The translations under genes and the position numbers were made by a program. The notes under the pieces are model-generated. The model saw only the letters and a program-made list of their open reading frames with translations. It did not search any database and had not been told where the DNA came from. 64,000 nucleotides of DNA from Odoribacter splanchnicus DSM 20712 (GTDB taxonomy: Bacteria > Bacteroidota > Bacteroidia > Bacteroidales > Marinifilaceae), in the NCBI RefSeq assembly GCF_000190535.1, contig NC_015160.1, forward strand, positions 1,736,001 through 1,800,000, given 5' to 3'. This document shows, in pieces, positions 8,415 to 18,271 of the stretch; position 1 is the stretch's first letter; every line of letters starts with the position of its first letter.

Positions 8415-9958
8415 TATGTATTTTGAGTCATTAATGTATTCTTTTCAAAAGCGTCGGAGCTAACCCAGGTATAGAGTGCACCGTTGCGGACCTCTTCGTC
8501 GGTGAGGGTTTTGAATTTACCGCGCAGCATCTCCCGGTAGTAACCGTTGCGCACAATGTCGAAATAGTACTGCCCCTCGCCGAACAATTCACGCCGGCGT
8601 TCGTTGAAAATCTCCCGGCGCAGCGCTTCCGGTTCGGTACTCCCGGCGTATGCTTCCAATCCGGCCCTCTTCCGAATCCGGTCGAGGTCGTCTTTCGCCG
8701 TCGTCTTTTGGAGCCGCGCGCGGCATTCGGCACGCAGCAACACGACGTCGGCCAACCGCCAGAAAACATAATCGCAGTCGGTGGCTACAGGTACTTTCCC
8801 CTGACCTTCCAACATCTCCGAATTGGTTTGATAATGGTAATCACGCCATTTGTGGATAAAAGCATACGGAGAGGTCACCTCTTCTCCTTCCACCGTATAG
8901 CTGACATGGCCCAAATCGTACCAGAACTCTTTCCGCCTCAAATCATTCTCTTCGGGATAGATTTCTTTCACCGTTTTCACTGAAATCCGGTTGTATTCCT
9001 GATTTTTATCGGTGGACAGGGATTGCGGACTGACATTGGTATAAGGGTAATCGATCAATTCCTGTCCCGGCAGTTCACCCGTAAAACGGGTATCGTAGAT
9101 ATGGGCATCATCCAATATGTCGTTGTCGATGCTGAGGATGGTTTCCTTGCTGTGGCGGTTTTTGCCGAACACATTACCGATTAAGTCCGTCATGTTTTCG
9201 AGTTCGTAGTCTCCGGCAAATTCGTCGATAACCTGTGAGGCATAGTGTTCCGCCTGTTCCCAGTATTTGGCGTCTTGCGTCAGTCCGCCCATCCAGGCAT
9301 AGATATTGGCGAGAAGGGTATTGACCGACCCTCGGCTGGCGTATTGCCGGGACGTAATGGTACGGCCGTCGGCATCCGTCATTTTATCGTGTGCCGGTAA
9401 ACCGAGGGCTTGTTCCGCTTCTCCGGCAGCGTATTGCAACACTTCGAGAGCCGGTTTTTTAGCTAAGGCAATGAGCGACTCCGAGCCCGGAGAAATGGGC
9501 GCATCCCCCCAAATCTGGGCTATCCGGAAATAGGTTATCGCTTTGACAAAATGGGCTTGTCGGAGCCAAAAGGCCGCCCGTTCCGCCGGAATATTCTGAA
9601 AGCGGTACTCGTTGTCAATCATCAGGTCGGCCAGGCTTATCAGGGAATAATGGTCACGCCATGTGCTTTTCAGTATTCCGCCGATAAGGGTCTGGGTGGT
9701 ATGCGTCGCCACATCCAATTCGCGGAAACCGGAAATGTTGGGTTTCAACTCGTCGGCATCGACAGACATATAATAATAGGGTTGTTTGCCCTTGCAAGCC
9801 GACTTCATGCAGGCCATCATGGAAGTGTGAAGAGACTCCAAATCGGCTTCACTCTGAAAGTAATTTGTCAGCGTCACAGAATTTTCGGGAGAGATATCCA
9901 GCCAGTCGTTACAAGACAGAAGCGGCAGGAATAACAAAAACAGATATATCTTTTTCAT
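8396..9958 (-). CDS. RagB/SusD-family nutrient-binding outer-membrane lipoprotein
   Basis: A 520-residue lipoprotein with lipobox LLSC (Cys16). It shows the family's TPR-like helical N-terminal half (about 40-250) and the C-terminal signature RRRELFGEGQYYFDIVRNGYY (quoted in part: ERRRELFGEGQYYFD). SusD acts as the lid of the SusC barrel and captures the ligand. Length is typical. It follows the SusC gene by 12 bp. The absence of glycoside hydrolases and the presence of peptidases nearby suggest a peptide or protein ligand, as for RagAB. Confidence 0.92.
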   Translation of the reverse strand: MKKIYLFLLFLPLLSCNDWLDISPENSVTLTNYFQSEADLESLHTSMMACMKSACKGKQPYYYMSVDADELKPNISGFRELDVATHTTQTLIGGILKSTWRDHYSLISLADLMIDNEYRFQNIPAERAAFWLRQAHFVKAITYFRIAQIWGDAPISPGSESLIALAKKPALEVLQYAAGEAEQALGLPAHDKMTDADGRTITSRQYASRGSVNTLLANIYAWMGGLTQDAKYWEQAEHYASQVIDEFAGDYELENMTDLIGNVFGKNRHSKETILSIDNDILDDAHIYDTRFTGELPGQELIDYPYTNVSPQSLSTDKNQEYNRISVKTVKEIYPEENDLRRKEFWYDLGHVSYTVEGEEVTSPYAFIHKWRDYHYQTNSEMLEGQGKVPVATDCDYVFWRLADVVLLRAECRARLQKTTAKDDLDRIRKRAGLEAYAGSTEPEALRREIFNERRRELFGEGQYYFDIVRNGYYREMLRGKFKTLTDEEVRNGALYTWVSSDAFEKNTLMTQNTYWLWQK

Positions 9959-9970
9959 CTCGTCGGCATA

Positions 9971-12900
9971 TTAAAAATTAACGGTCAATCCTACGGTAAA
10001 CTTACGGGGCAACGGATAGGAAGCAAGGTTGTCCATACCGTTGGTCGGGTCTATCAACTCCGGGTCGATACCGGAATAATTGGTCAGCAGGAAGAGGTTT
10101 TCGGCCGTCACGAAGAAACGCGCACTACTGATGCCGATTTTCCTGACAATCTCCTCTTCTAAGTTGTAACCTAACGTCAATTGTTTCAAACGCAGGAAAT
10201 GTACTTTTTCGATGTCGCAGTCGAACAGACCGGAGTATTGGTAATGCAACCCGTAATTCTGGGGTTTCGGGTAGGCCGCCTGTGTACTTGCCGCACTGCT
10301 CCAGGCGTTCAGTTTGGTTACGTCGGCAAAGAGGGGAACGGAAGAGGCATCGGGTTTGAGGCTGAAATCATCGTAGATTTTCAGCGCATGGCGACCGATG
10401 GAATAATTGAAGAAGATGTTCAGGTCTAAATTCTTCCAGCGGATTTCATTGATGAATCCTCCGTGTGCTTTGGGCAGCGGACTGGCAGCCGCATATTTAT
10501 CGGCGGCAGTGATGCGTCCGTCACCGTTGAGGTCCACGAGTTTACGCGCACCCGGCAGGTATACCATCCGGGTGTCGTTGTCGTAAATCAATTGCACTTC
10601 CTTGTTGGCCGTATAATATTTGGGCACTTCGTCCATACTGTTGTAGAAGCCGTCGGTTTTGAACACCATCAACTGGTGGAGCGGCCGGCCGATAATCTGG
10701 CTGTTGAAATCGAAGCCGTCCGCGCTCTTCTCAAAACGGTTCCAGTTGCGCGAAAGATTGAATTTCATACGCCACTGCACGGCTGTTTCGCGGAAAATAT
10801 CGGCTATGAGCTCCAGTTCAATTCCCTGATTGGAAATGGCCATACCGTTTTGCCACTGGAAATTGAGGTATTGTGTGTTTCCCGGCAGGGTGATGCGGTT
10901 CAACTGGCCTTTGGTGTAGCGGTAATAATAGTCCAGATTGACTTTAAAGCGATAGTCTAACAAACTGATATCCAATCCGACGTCGTATTGGTTGGTTTCT
11001 TCCCAACTCAGGTTTTTGTTGATAACGCCGGCACTCGCATTCGGCAACATACCCGCATTGCCGTGAAAAGTGTAATGGCCGGGCGACAACAGTCCGTGAG
11101 CTAAGTAAGGTTGGTGGAATTTCTGTCCGGAGACACCCCAGCTACCGCGTATTTTAGCAAAGCTCAGCCAATAAAAGCGTTTCATAAACGGCTCTTCCGA
11201 AAAGGCCCAGCCCAAAGCAACGGAGGGGAAGGTGGCCCAGCGTACATTTTCGCCGAACACCGAGGAACCGTCACGACGCAACGTGGCTTCCAACATGTAT
11301 TTTTCCTTGAAATTGTAGGTCACACGACCGAAATAACTGTTGAGGCGTTCTTCGTCGAAATTGGACAGGTAAGTGAAAGCGGAGATAAACAAGTCCTTCG
11401 TGCCGTCGCCCACATTATTCAAACCGTTATCGCCACCCCAGCCCTGCGCGCCGACGTAGTGAACGTGATCGTTCGGTCCGTTGGAACCCGAACCTTTATT
11501 GTTGAAACTCTGGTCTTTCTGGAAAGAAAGTCCCAGCAGCACATCGAAATTGTGCCGGTTTTTGATAGAGAAATTATAGCTCAGCAGGTTTTCGTTTATC
11601 AGCGAAATATCCCGCGCAATGGTTCCTTCCGAGGTCGAAAAATGGTAGGTCGGGTCCAACGCCTTCGGTTTGAAAATGTTTTGATTCTGCTGGTTGAAAT
11701 CCACGCCTGCCGATAGTTTCAGGTGCAGGTTGCGGATAATTTCGTAGTCCAACACCAAATTGAACCGGGCGGAATAGCTCTGATTCTTTTCCGAAGTTTC
11801 ATTCAACTGTTGGAGCATCATCCGCCCCACCTCCCCGCCACCGGGAAGCAGCGTCGGCGTATCCGTCGGGTCGGAAGTAATGCTTTCCATCTTGCTGGCA
11901 TTGCTTCCGGCATTGCTTCCACGACTCCGGTCGCTGTAGGTCAGTGAAAATTGGCCGTCCATCCGCAATTTTTTAGCCGGCATGGCCGTCAGGTTCGTCA
12001 ATACATTGAAGCGGGTAAACCCCGTATTGACGGCGATTCCTTCCTCGTCGTAATATCCGGCACCAATCATATAGCGTACGTTTTCATTTCCGCCGGAAGC
12101 TTGAAGATTGGCATTGAGCACCTTAGCTACCTGATAATTTTGTTTCCACCAATGGGTGGAGTTGTTGTAAAACGAATTCAGACTGTCCTGCAAAGCAATG
12201 GCATTCTGCGGGCGGGTAGTACCCCAAAACCAGTTGTACATGGGGCCCTTGTCCTGGCGGTTTTCGTATACCTCTTCATACGACTCCGGCAATTTCCAGG
12301 TGCCGTCGGCCGTTTTATAAGGGGCCAGCGTGTTGTACAACGCTTCTAAATGGTACCTGCGTTCATAGTTACCGCCCCATTGGTCGGGAGCTGCGGGCAA
12401 CCAGGAGGCCGAATAGGAAAAATTGGCGGAGAAGCGGGCCTTTCCAGCCTGTCCTTTCTTCGTCGTGATGAGAATGACACCGTTTCCTGCACGCGACCCG
12501 TAAATAGCAGCAGAAGCGGCATCTTTCAGTACTTCGATGGATTCAATCATCGACGGGTCTAAGTCGGACAACGTATTCGAACCGGTGACCGGTGAAGTAA
12601 ACGACTGCATGGGTACGCCGTCGATGACGTAAAGCGGGGTGCCGTAATTGCGGTCATCGCCCTCTCCTTCCACAAACAAAGAGTTATATCCCCGAATGGC
12701 TACCAATGAACCGCCACCGCCCGGCGAACCGGAAATGTTGCTGATTTCCACACCCGCCATGTGTCCCTGCAAGAGGTTTTCGAGGCTATGGGTAGGCAAT
12801 TCCTTGAGTTCGTCGGCTTTCACGGAAGAGATTGCACTGACGACGGTACGTTTTTTTTGTGCACCGTAGGCCACTACCTGCACTTCTTCCAGGCTGGCCG

Positions 12901-13516
12901 TTTCGAGTTCCATCTTTACGGAAACGGCCTTTCCATCGGTATAATTAACCGTTACGGTTTTGTAGCCTACGAACGAAAAGACCAATTTTCCTTTTTCCTG
13001 CGGTACCGATAAGGTGAAATCTCCGTCCACATTCGTGGACACCCCCATTTGCGTACCGTCTAACAGAACGGTAACACCCGGCATCGGCAGGTTCTTTTCG
13101 TCCACCACCTTTCCCTGTACTTTATAAAACTTCTGTTGTTCCACCGTTTGCGGTTGTTCACGAAACAGAATGATGGTTTTGTCTAAAATGCGGAAAGAGA
13201 AACCCGTTCCTTTCAGGCAAGCAGCGAGCACTTCTTCGATGCGGGCATTCCGCACGTCCAACGTGATGTTGGAGATATTTTTTACGGCAGCATCGTCGAA
13301 GAAGAAACTGAACTCCGATTGCCGGCGGATGTTGTTCATCACCTGCTCTAATGAAGCATTGTTCACTTTCAGGTCTAATTTCGCCTCCTGCGAGTATGTG
13401 TTGGCCGAGACTTGTAAAAAAGCAGCACACAGAAACAACATACAAAGTTTCATAATCTTTTGTGTTTTGCGCCATCGCCCACCATAGCGACGGCTGTTTT
13501 CAGTTCTGTTTTCCAT
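9971..13516 (-). CDS. SusC/RagA-family TonB-dependent transporter with STN domain
   Basis: A 1181-residue outer-membrane transporter. After the signal peptide (MKLCMLFLCAAFLQVSA within residues 22-38) come an STN signalling domain (about 48-100), a carboxypeptidase-like regulatory domain (about 132-215, GKVVDEKNLPMPGVTV), the TonB-dependent plug (about 220-345, with PLYVIDGVP) and a 22-strand type barrel ending in ...KFTVGLTVNF with terminal Phe. The STN domain implies that ligand occupancy signals to the FecR anti-sigma factor encoded 35 bp upstream. The start at 13516 adds a basic N-terminal extension; the ATG at residue 22 is an alternative. Confidence 0.93.
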   Translation of the reverse strand: MENRTENSRRYGGRWRKTQKIMKLCMLFLCAAFLQVSANTYSQEAKLDLKVNNASLEQVMNNIRRQSEFSFFFDDAAVKNISNITLDVRNARIEEVLAACLKGTGFSFRILDKTIILFREQPQTVEQQKFYKVQGKVVDEKNLPMPGVTVLLDGTQMGVSTNVDGDFTLSVPQEKGKLVFSFVGYKTVTVNYTDGKAVSVKMELETASLEEVQVVAYGAQKKRTVVSAISSVKADELKELPTHSLENLLQGHMAGVEISNISGSPGGGGSLVAIRGYNSLFVEGEGDDRNYGTPLYVIDGVPMQSFTSPVTGSNTLSDLDPSMIESIEVLKDAASAAIYGSRAGNGVILITTKKGQAGKARFSANFSYSASWLPAAPDQWGGNYERRYHLEALYNTLAPYKTADGTWKLPESYEEVYENRQDKGPMYNWFWGTTRPQNAIALQDSLNSFYNNSTHWWKQNYQVAKVLNANLQASGGNENVRYMIGAGYYDEEGIAVNTGFTRFNVLTNLTAMPAKKLRMDGQFSLTYSDRSRGSNAGSNASKMESITSDPTDTPTLLPGGGEVGRMMLQQLNETSEKNQSYSARFNLVLDYEIIRNLHLKLSAGVDFNQQNQNIFKPKALDPTYHFSTSEGTIARDISLINENLLSYNFSIKNRHNFDVLLGLSFQKDQSFNNKGSGSNGPNDHVHYVGAQGWGGDNGLNNVGDGTKDLFISAFTYLSNFDEERLNSYFGRVTYNFKEKYMLEATLRRDGSSVFGENVRWATFPSVALGWAFSEEPFMKRFYWLSFAKIRGSWGVSGQKFHQPYLAHGLLSPGHYTFHGNAGMLPNASAGVINKNLSWEETNQYDVGLDISLLDYRFKVNLDYYYRYTKGQLNRITLPGNTQYLNFQWQNGMAISNQGIELELIADIFRETAVQWRMKFNLSRNWNRFEKSADGFDFNSQIIGRPLHQLMVFKTDGFYNSMDEVPKYYTANKEVQLIYDNDTRMVYLPGARKLVDLNGDGRITAADKYAAASPLPKAHGGFINEIRWKNLDLNIFFNYSIGRHALKIYDDFSLKPDASSVPLFADVTKLNAWSSAASTQAAYPKPQNYGLHYQYSGLFDCDIEKVHFLRLKQLTLGYNLEEEIVRKIGISSARFFVTAENLFLLTNYSGIDPELIDPTNGMDNLASYPLPRKFTVGLTVNF

Positions 13517-13551
13517 TGAATTTGATTTAGACTTTTATTTTGACTGATGAT

Positions 13552-14730
13552 TTATTGCCATGAAACGGAGACCGTCCGGCCTTTGACGTGAAAATGCACA
13601 CGCCGGTTTTGTTCGATGATGCGGAGGATATCCCCGAAACGTTCGGTTTTGTCCATATCACCCGTAAACCGGATGTCCTTCACCTCCGGATTCAGATAAA
13701 ACACCTCCAAGTCGTACCAACGGGCAAGGGTGGTAAAAAGGTCTTCCAACCGCATATTGCGGAAAACAATCCGCCCGTCTTTCCAGGCGGTATGCAGATA
13801 AGTGTCGACCTCCCGTTTGGTCATGTAACCGTTTGTCTTCTCCAAACACCCCTGTTCGCCGGGTGTCAGGCGCACACTTTGTCCGCCGACCTTTTCGGAC
13901 ATCTGCACGGCCCCGGAAACCAATGTCGTGACAATATCCTCTTCCGGATAAGCCCGCAGGTTGAAACTCGTGCCCAACACCGTGACTTCGGCAGGACCGG
14001 AAATAACGGTGAACGGGTGTGAGGCGTCGGGATGTACATCGAAATAGGCTTCCCCGACTAAGTAAACCGTGCGTCGTTCCCCGGTAAATTGCACCGGATA
14101 GCGCAGCTGTGATTCGGTATTAAGCCACACCCTGGTACCGTCCGAGAGGGTCAGCAGATACTCTCTGCCCCGCGGTGTAGTCAGTGTATTACAGGGAATG
14201 TTGTCGTTGACAGCCGATACTGTGGAATAAGTAATCTGGTTTTCCCGGATTTCAATATTCGCACCCTTTTGGGAAAGCACGGGAACGGTTAGCGTATCGT
14301 TTTGCGATAACACAATCTGCTCGCCACCCGCTAAAGTCAAGAATGCCCGGTGGCGGGTATCTGTCAATCGACTCCCCTGTTCCAGGTCATCTGTGCGGGA
14401 CGAATTCACCCACCACACTGTCGCTCCGGAAAGCAACAAAATAAACAGGGCCGCATAACGCAAAGAGCGATACAACAGCTTACGGCGACGCCAAGATTTC
14501 CGTCTCGACATAAACATCCGGCAATCTCCCTGCCAGTCAATCGTTTGACGCAACCGCACCTGTTCCGCCAATACCTCTTCCCGGCCAAAAGCGGCATACA
14601 TCGTCCGATGGCGTTCATCCTGGGCCAACCATTCGTCCAATACCCGGCGTTCATCGTCAGAGAGTTCTTCCCGCATCGAACGGGCAATTATTTCCGATAG
14701 CCGGAATATTTCAATTTCTTTCGTTTCCAT
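13552..14730 (-). CDS. FecR-family anti-sigma factor
   Basis: A 392-residue inner-membrane regulator. The cytosolic N-terminus (about 1-85) is helical, one membrane segment lies at about 88-108 (YAALFILLLSGATVWWV), the periplasmic FecR domain spans about 180-280 (TPRGREYLLTLSDGTRVWLN, VYLVGEAYFDV) and a DUF4974 C-terminal domain follows (about 315-390). It holds the ECF sigma factor encoded just upstream and is released by the STN domain of SusC. The three genes form a standard cell-surface signalling set that would make SusCD expression depend on ligand. Confidence 0.9.
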   Translation of the reverse strand: METKEIEIFRLSEIIARSMREELSDDERRVLDEWLAQDERHRTMYAAFGREEVLAEQVRLRQTIDWQGDCRMFMSRRKSWRRRKLLYRSLRYAALFILLLSGATVWWVNSSRTDDLEQGSRLTDTRHRAFLTLAGGEQIVLSQNDTLTVPVLSQKGANIEIRENQITYSTVSAVNDNIPCNTLTTPRGREYLLTLSDGTRVWLNTESQLRYPVQFTGERRTVYLVGEAYFDVHPDASHPFTVISGPAEVTVLGTSFNLRAYPEEDIVTTLVSGAVQMSEKVGGQSVRLTPGEQGCLEKTNGYMTKREVDTYLHTAWKDGRIVFRNMRLEDLFTTLARWYDLEVFYLNPEVKDIRFTGDMDKTERFGDILRIIEQNRRVHFHVKGRTVSVSWQ

Positions 14731-14797
14731 AATTTTATCAAATCAATATAATGACCCTTAAGGAAACGAAAAGAGGGTATACAAATGCGGAAAAAAA

Positions 14798-15364
14798 TTA
14801 AAATTGTAGGATGGAAGTCAGCAGGGCCAAAGGAATAACGTCTTTCAAACGCTTGTATAATAAAGCTTTTCCTTGTTTTTTATAGGATTTGACCGTTTCC
14901 ACACTAAGGGAAAGGATTTCGGCAATTTCCTGATTGCTTTTATTTTCGAGTACCAACCGGAAAACCTTCCGGCATTGCCCCGGCAAAGCATCGATGGCCC
15001 GGATGAGTTGTGTATACACTTCTTCCTCTAAGATATGGTCCAAATAAAAAGCTTCTTCCCCCATCGCCTGCGATTCGAAAATATACCGTTGCTTCACCCC
15101 TTCATGCCGTAGTTGTTTCAGGCAACGGTTTTGAGTAGTCTGGTAGAGATAGGCTTTCAGGTTGTCTATGGAAGTAAATTTCTCCCTGTTTTCAACGATA
15201 TGGAGAAATATTCCCTGCACGACATCCTTGCAGTCTTCTATATCCGGAAGATAGTTTTTAGCAAAAATCACCAGAGGTACATAGTAATGCTCAAACAAAA
15301 ACTTCACCGCCACATCATCGTAACGCAAAATATCATGTAAAGGTGATGGCGAGGGAGCAGGCAT
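14798..15364 (-). CDS. ECF RNA polymerase sigma factor (Bacteroidetes FecI/RpoE family)
   Basis: A 188-residue ECF sigma factor. Region 2 covers about 20-85 (DIEDCKDVVQGIFLHIVENR, YLYQTTQNRCLKQLR) and region 4 about 120-170 (LPGQCRKVFRLVLENKSNQEIAEILSLS quoted in part, ending SVETVKSYKKQGKALLYK, the helix-turn-helix). Length and arrangement are usual. It lies 67 bp upstream of the FecR gene and should direct transcription of the SusCD locus below. A -7 box lies about 30 bp upstream of its start. Confidence 0.9.
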   Translation of the reverse strand: MPAPSPSPLHDILRYDDVAVKFLFEHYYVPLVIFAKNYLPDIEDCKDVVQGIFLHIVENREKFTSIDNLKAYLYQTTQNRCLKQLRHEGVKQRYIFESQAMGEEAFYLDHILEEEVYTQLIRAIDALPGQCRKVFRLVLENKSNQEIAEILSLSVETVKSYKKQGKALLYKRLKDVIPLALLTSILQF

Positions 15365-15392
15365 GTTTTTTGTCTTTATATGGTTCGGAGAA

Positions 15393-15400
15393 CAAATGTA
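15393..15400 (-). promoter_or_regulatory. Candidate -7 box for the ECF sigma gene
   Basis: The minus strand reads TACATTTG, matching TAnnTTTG, 28 bp upstream of the sigma-factor start. No convincing -33 TTTG is visible at 19-21 bp. Confidence 0.4.
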
Positions 15401-15559
15401 ATACTTTTGACAATGCCGCTGCTATCGTTTTGAATAAAATAACAAAAAAAATTAGGTGTTTATGTACATTTTACCCTAAATGTAGGTTTCATTTTTTTTC
15501 TTTCTATTCAGATAGCATCCTGCTACCCGTTTCATTCTTCTTTTCTTGTCTATCGGCTG

Positions 15560-16600
15560 TCATTGACGTTTGTATATTCTCTCCAACAGTTTATTGCCCA
15601 ACAAGGGACGATAATGTCCCGCTTCGTAATAGTTGTGGTAATCTTCTGTAAATTCGTTAATGCCGCTGAAATCATACACATTCTCTTTTCCGAAAATGCC
15701 TTGCAAGATTTCTCTGTCATCCGGGTGCAGCTTTTTCTGGTTATAATCCGGACTGATTAGGACACGTATTGAGGTGCCATGACGGCGCAGGACTTCCATG
15801 ATTTCATCCAACACCATCCGTTGCCTGTGGAATATGGCAGGTTCAGCTATCGTAGCAGTACCGTCCCGTTCGGGAAACTCTTTTTTACGGTTTTTCCAAT
15901 ACGCCTCGCCTTCCTGTTTTATCTGCTTCTCACGGGGATTGAACGCATCATTGTTCTTCGAATCACGTATCCTTCCATGAGGATTCATCCGCTTCATGTC
16001 CGGTTCTACATTTCCTGTTATGCGGTATTTCAAGTAGGGGAACAAGAAATCGGGCGTTGCGAATGCCTGTAAGAACTCCAGTTGCACGGTAAAAGGATTA
16101 CGCCCCGATACAGCAGCCGGAAGTATATGGCCGGCTCCCGTCAGGAGTTCAAAACGTGAAAGGGAAATCCGGTCGAGAATCATCAGCACATTCTTTATCT
16201 CCGCACCTTCACGGTCAAGGGCACGGAGTTTGAGGCTTATCGCTTTCATACTCTCTGCATTGCCGAAAAGACGGATGGCACGGTCGCCGGGAACAAGATA
16301 TTTTTCCCATTCTCCACATCGGAATGCCATCGCACATGAATTGCCCAAAATAAAAGAATTGAAATGCACACTATCTTTATGGTTTCGGTATATCTGCCAA
16401 CCTACCTGCTGTTCGTTGAGCATGACATCCGAATCATATATTTCATATTTGCGAAGTACCATGAAAGGGTCATCGTAAACATAAAGGGCAATCAAAGCCC
16501 AAAACGGTATGGCGAACAGTACCGATTTTCGGACAAGGCGAAGGAAAGCCTGTCGTTTGCGAAGGCTTTCGCCAGTAATAGTTTCCTGTATATTTTCCAT
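15560..16600 (-). CDS. DltD/AlgX-like SGNH-type membrane-anchored protein
   Basis: A 346-residue protein with one N-terminal membrane helix (about 27-42, VLFAIPFWALIALYVY) and a periplasmic domain. Two features fit the SGNH fold: the block with a candidate catalytic Ser in ILGNSCA (Ser88), and a C-terminal Asp/His block DYHNYYEAGHYRP (about 319-331). It is the last gene of the Dlt-like set and overlaps the MBOAT gene by 1 nt, the position that DltD occupies in Gram-positive dlt operons. It probably finishes transfer of an activated acyl or aminoacyl group to an extracytoplasmic acceptor. The acceptor is unknown, since this organism has no lipoteichoic acid. Confidence 0.7.
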   Translation of the reverse strand: MENIQETITGESLRKRQAFLRLVRKSVLFAIPFWALIALYVYDDPFMVLRKYEIYDSDVMLNEQQVGWQIYRNHKDSVHFNSFILGNSCAMAFRCGEWEKYLVPGDRAIRLFGNAESMKAISLKLRALDREGAEIKNVLMILDRISLSRFELLTGAGHILPAAVSGRNPFTVQLEFLQAFATPDFLFPYLKYRITGNVEPDMKRMNPHGRIRDSKNNDAFNPREKQIKQEGEAYWKNRKKEFPERDGTATIAEPAIFHRQRMVLDEIMEVLRRHGTSIRVLISPDYNQKKLHPDDREILQGIFGKENVYDFSGINEFTEDYHNYYEAGHYRPLLGNKLLERIYKRQ

Positions 16601-17994
16601 CAGAATTGCAGATATATGAAGTTCTCCGTGCCGAACTTGCCATAGGCGAACAGCGCGAATACGATTAAATAGTAGATAGTCCAGCGTAACAGAATAGGCT
16701 GCCTTTCAAGACGGCGGTGCAAGTCGCCTTTAGACATAAAAAAATCATAAAGCAGCATCAGCAATAACGCGGCACCTGCCACGATGCAGATGTGGTCTGA
16801 CATACCGATATTGATTTCTTTCCAGCTCGCATGGGTCTGAAAAGAGATATTCCGCAGGAAATAGAATGCGTCGGAAACGGACTTTGCTTTGAAGAACACC
16901 AACGATACGGCAAAAATGAGGTAGGTGCGGATGACCGAGAGCATGGCGAACAGCCGTCCCCCGATATGTTTCCTTACCTTATTCCGTATTCTTTCAGTCC
17001 TTAGCTCCCATACAATCACAAGTCCCTGTATAAATCCATAGACGGCAAATGTCCATCCTGCACCGTGCCATACGCCCAAAGCGATAAATGTCACCATGAG
17101 GCTTGCCGCCACACCCCACTGTCCCCAACGGCGTGTGAACGATGACAGGGGCAGAAAAAGGTAATCCCGTACCCAGGAGGAAAGGGAGATGTGCCAGCGG
17201 CGCCAGAACTCAGCCGTGGTTTGGGCGGCGAAGGGATGCGCAAAGTTGGATGACAGTTTCAATCCGAACAACATTCCTATTCCAATCGCCATATCCGTGT
17301 AGCCGGAGAAATCGGCATAAAGTTCGATGGGATAGAGAAGGCAGGCCATAAGCAGTTGTACACCCGATGCAGTGTGCATCGAACTGAACACCCCATCAAT
17401 ATAGGGTGCTATATGGTCGGCAAGTACCAATTTTTTCACCAATCCCACCACAATCAGTTTCAAGCCATAAGTCATCATGGAATAGGATGCCGGAGAGAGT
17501 TTCCGGACTTGCGGAAGCAAATCGGCAGACCGCTCAATGGGACCTGACAAGAACTTCATGAACAGAAGCATATAAAGCAGGAAATCTATCGGACGGCGTT
17601 CCGCCTTTTCCTCCTCCCAATAGACTTCCGTCAAGTAACCGATGGCCTGGAATGTATAGAAAGACATTCCCAATGGGAAAATAAAACCTGAGTCTCCGGT
17701 TAGCCGGTTGGCATACCTGAAACCAATCCAGCAGAGGACAAGACAGGATATGCCGCCCCAGTAAATCAAACGGAAACCTCTTCCTTTTTCACGGGCTTGC
17801 TCAATAAGTATCGCGGCGCCGTATGTAAAAAGGCTTACGACCAGTGCCGTGACAAGGAATGCGGGATTGAAGTATCCGATGAAAACTCCGCTTGCCGCAA
17901 GCAGAACTAACTTCCGTCCTTTATCACTGATAAAATGGTATAATGTGAAACAGAGCAGGAACAGCAGGACAAATTCAAGGGAAATGAATGACAT
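16600..17994 (-). CDS. MBOAT-family O-acyltransferase, DltB/AlgI-like
   Basis: A 464-residue polytopic inner-membrane protein with about 11 hydrophobic segments. The MBOAT signature is present: PIELYADFSGYTDMAIGIG (about 225-245) and the catalytic His in GVWHGAGW (near residue 308). It moves an acyl or aminoacyl group from a carrier protein across the membrane, as DltB does with D-alanyl-DltC. The carrier-protein gene lies 18 bp upstream and the SGNH-like gene overlaps its end, so the whole set is present. Confidence 0.88.
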   Translation of the reverse strand: MSFISLEFVLLFLLCFTLYHFISDKGRKLVLLAASGVFIGYFNPAFLVTALVVSLFTYGAAILIEQAREKGRGFRLIYWGGISCLVLCWIGFRYANRLTGDSGFIFPLGMSFYTFQAIGYLTEVYWEEEKAERRPIDFLLYMLLFMKFLSGPIERSADLLPQVRKLSPASYSMMTYGLKLIVVGLVKKLVLADHIAPYIDGVFSSMHTASGVQLLMACLLYPIELYADFSGYTDMAIGIGMLFGLKLSSNFAHPFAAQTTAEFWRRWHISLSSWVRDYLFLPLSSFTRRWGQWGVAASLMVTFIALGVWHGAGWTFAVYGFIQGLVIVWELRTERIRNKVRKHIGGRLFAMLSVIRTYLIFAVSLVFFKAKSVSDAFYFLRNISFQTHASWKEINIGMSDHICIVAGAALLLMLLYDFFMSKGDLHRRLERQPILLRWTIYYLIVFALFAYGKFGTENFIYLQF

Positions 17995-18012
17995 TACTTT
18001 TTCCTCCTATTC

Positions 18013-18255
18013 CTATTTGGCTTTATTCTTGATGGTATGGCAAAGGTCGCCCACATTTTTCAGTTTCACTATCTCGCGGAACGAGAAACGCACGCCGAAC
18101 TTATTCTCTATTTCTGTGATTAGTACCATATTGGTCAGCGAATCCCATCCGTCCACATCGTGGGCAGTAGTGCTTTCGGTCAATGTAATGTCGTCTCTCT
18201 TTAACACTTTTCTGAATATTCCGTTCAGTATCTCCAATAATTCTGTTGTATCCAT
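18013..18255 (-). CDS. Acyl/peptidyl carrier protein of the Dlt-like operon
   Basis: An 80-residue four-helix carrier protein. The phosphopantetheine attachment Ser39 lies in GWDSLTN, in the normal position before helix II. It probably receives the aminoacyl group made by the adenylating enzyme encoded 16 bp upstream and hands it to the MBOAT protein, which makes it the DltC equivalent. A role in fatty acid synthesis is unlikely because it is embedded in this operon. Confidence 0.85.
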   Translation of the reverse strand: MDTTELLEILNGIFRKVLKRDDITLTESTTAHDVDGWDSLTNMVLITEIENKFGVRFSFREIVKLKNVGDLCHTIKNKAK

Positions 18256-18271
18256 ATACTTGATTGTTTAT

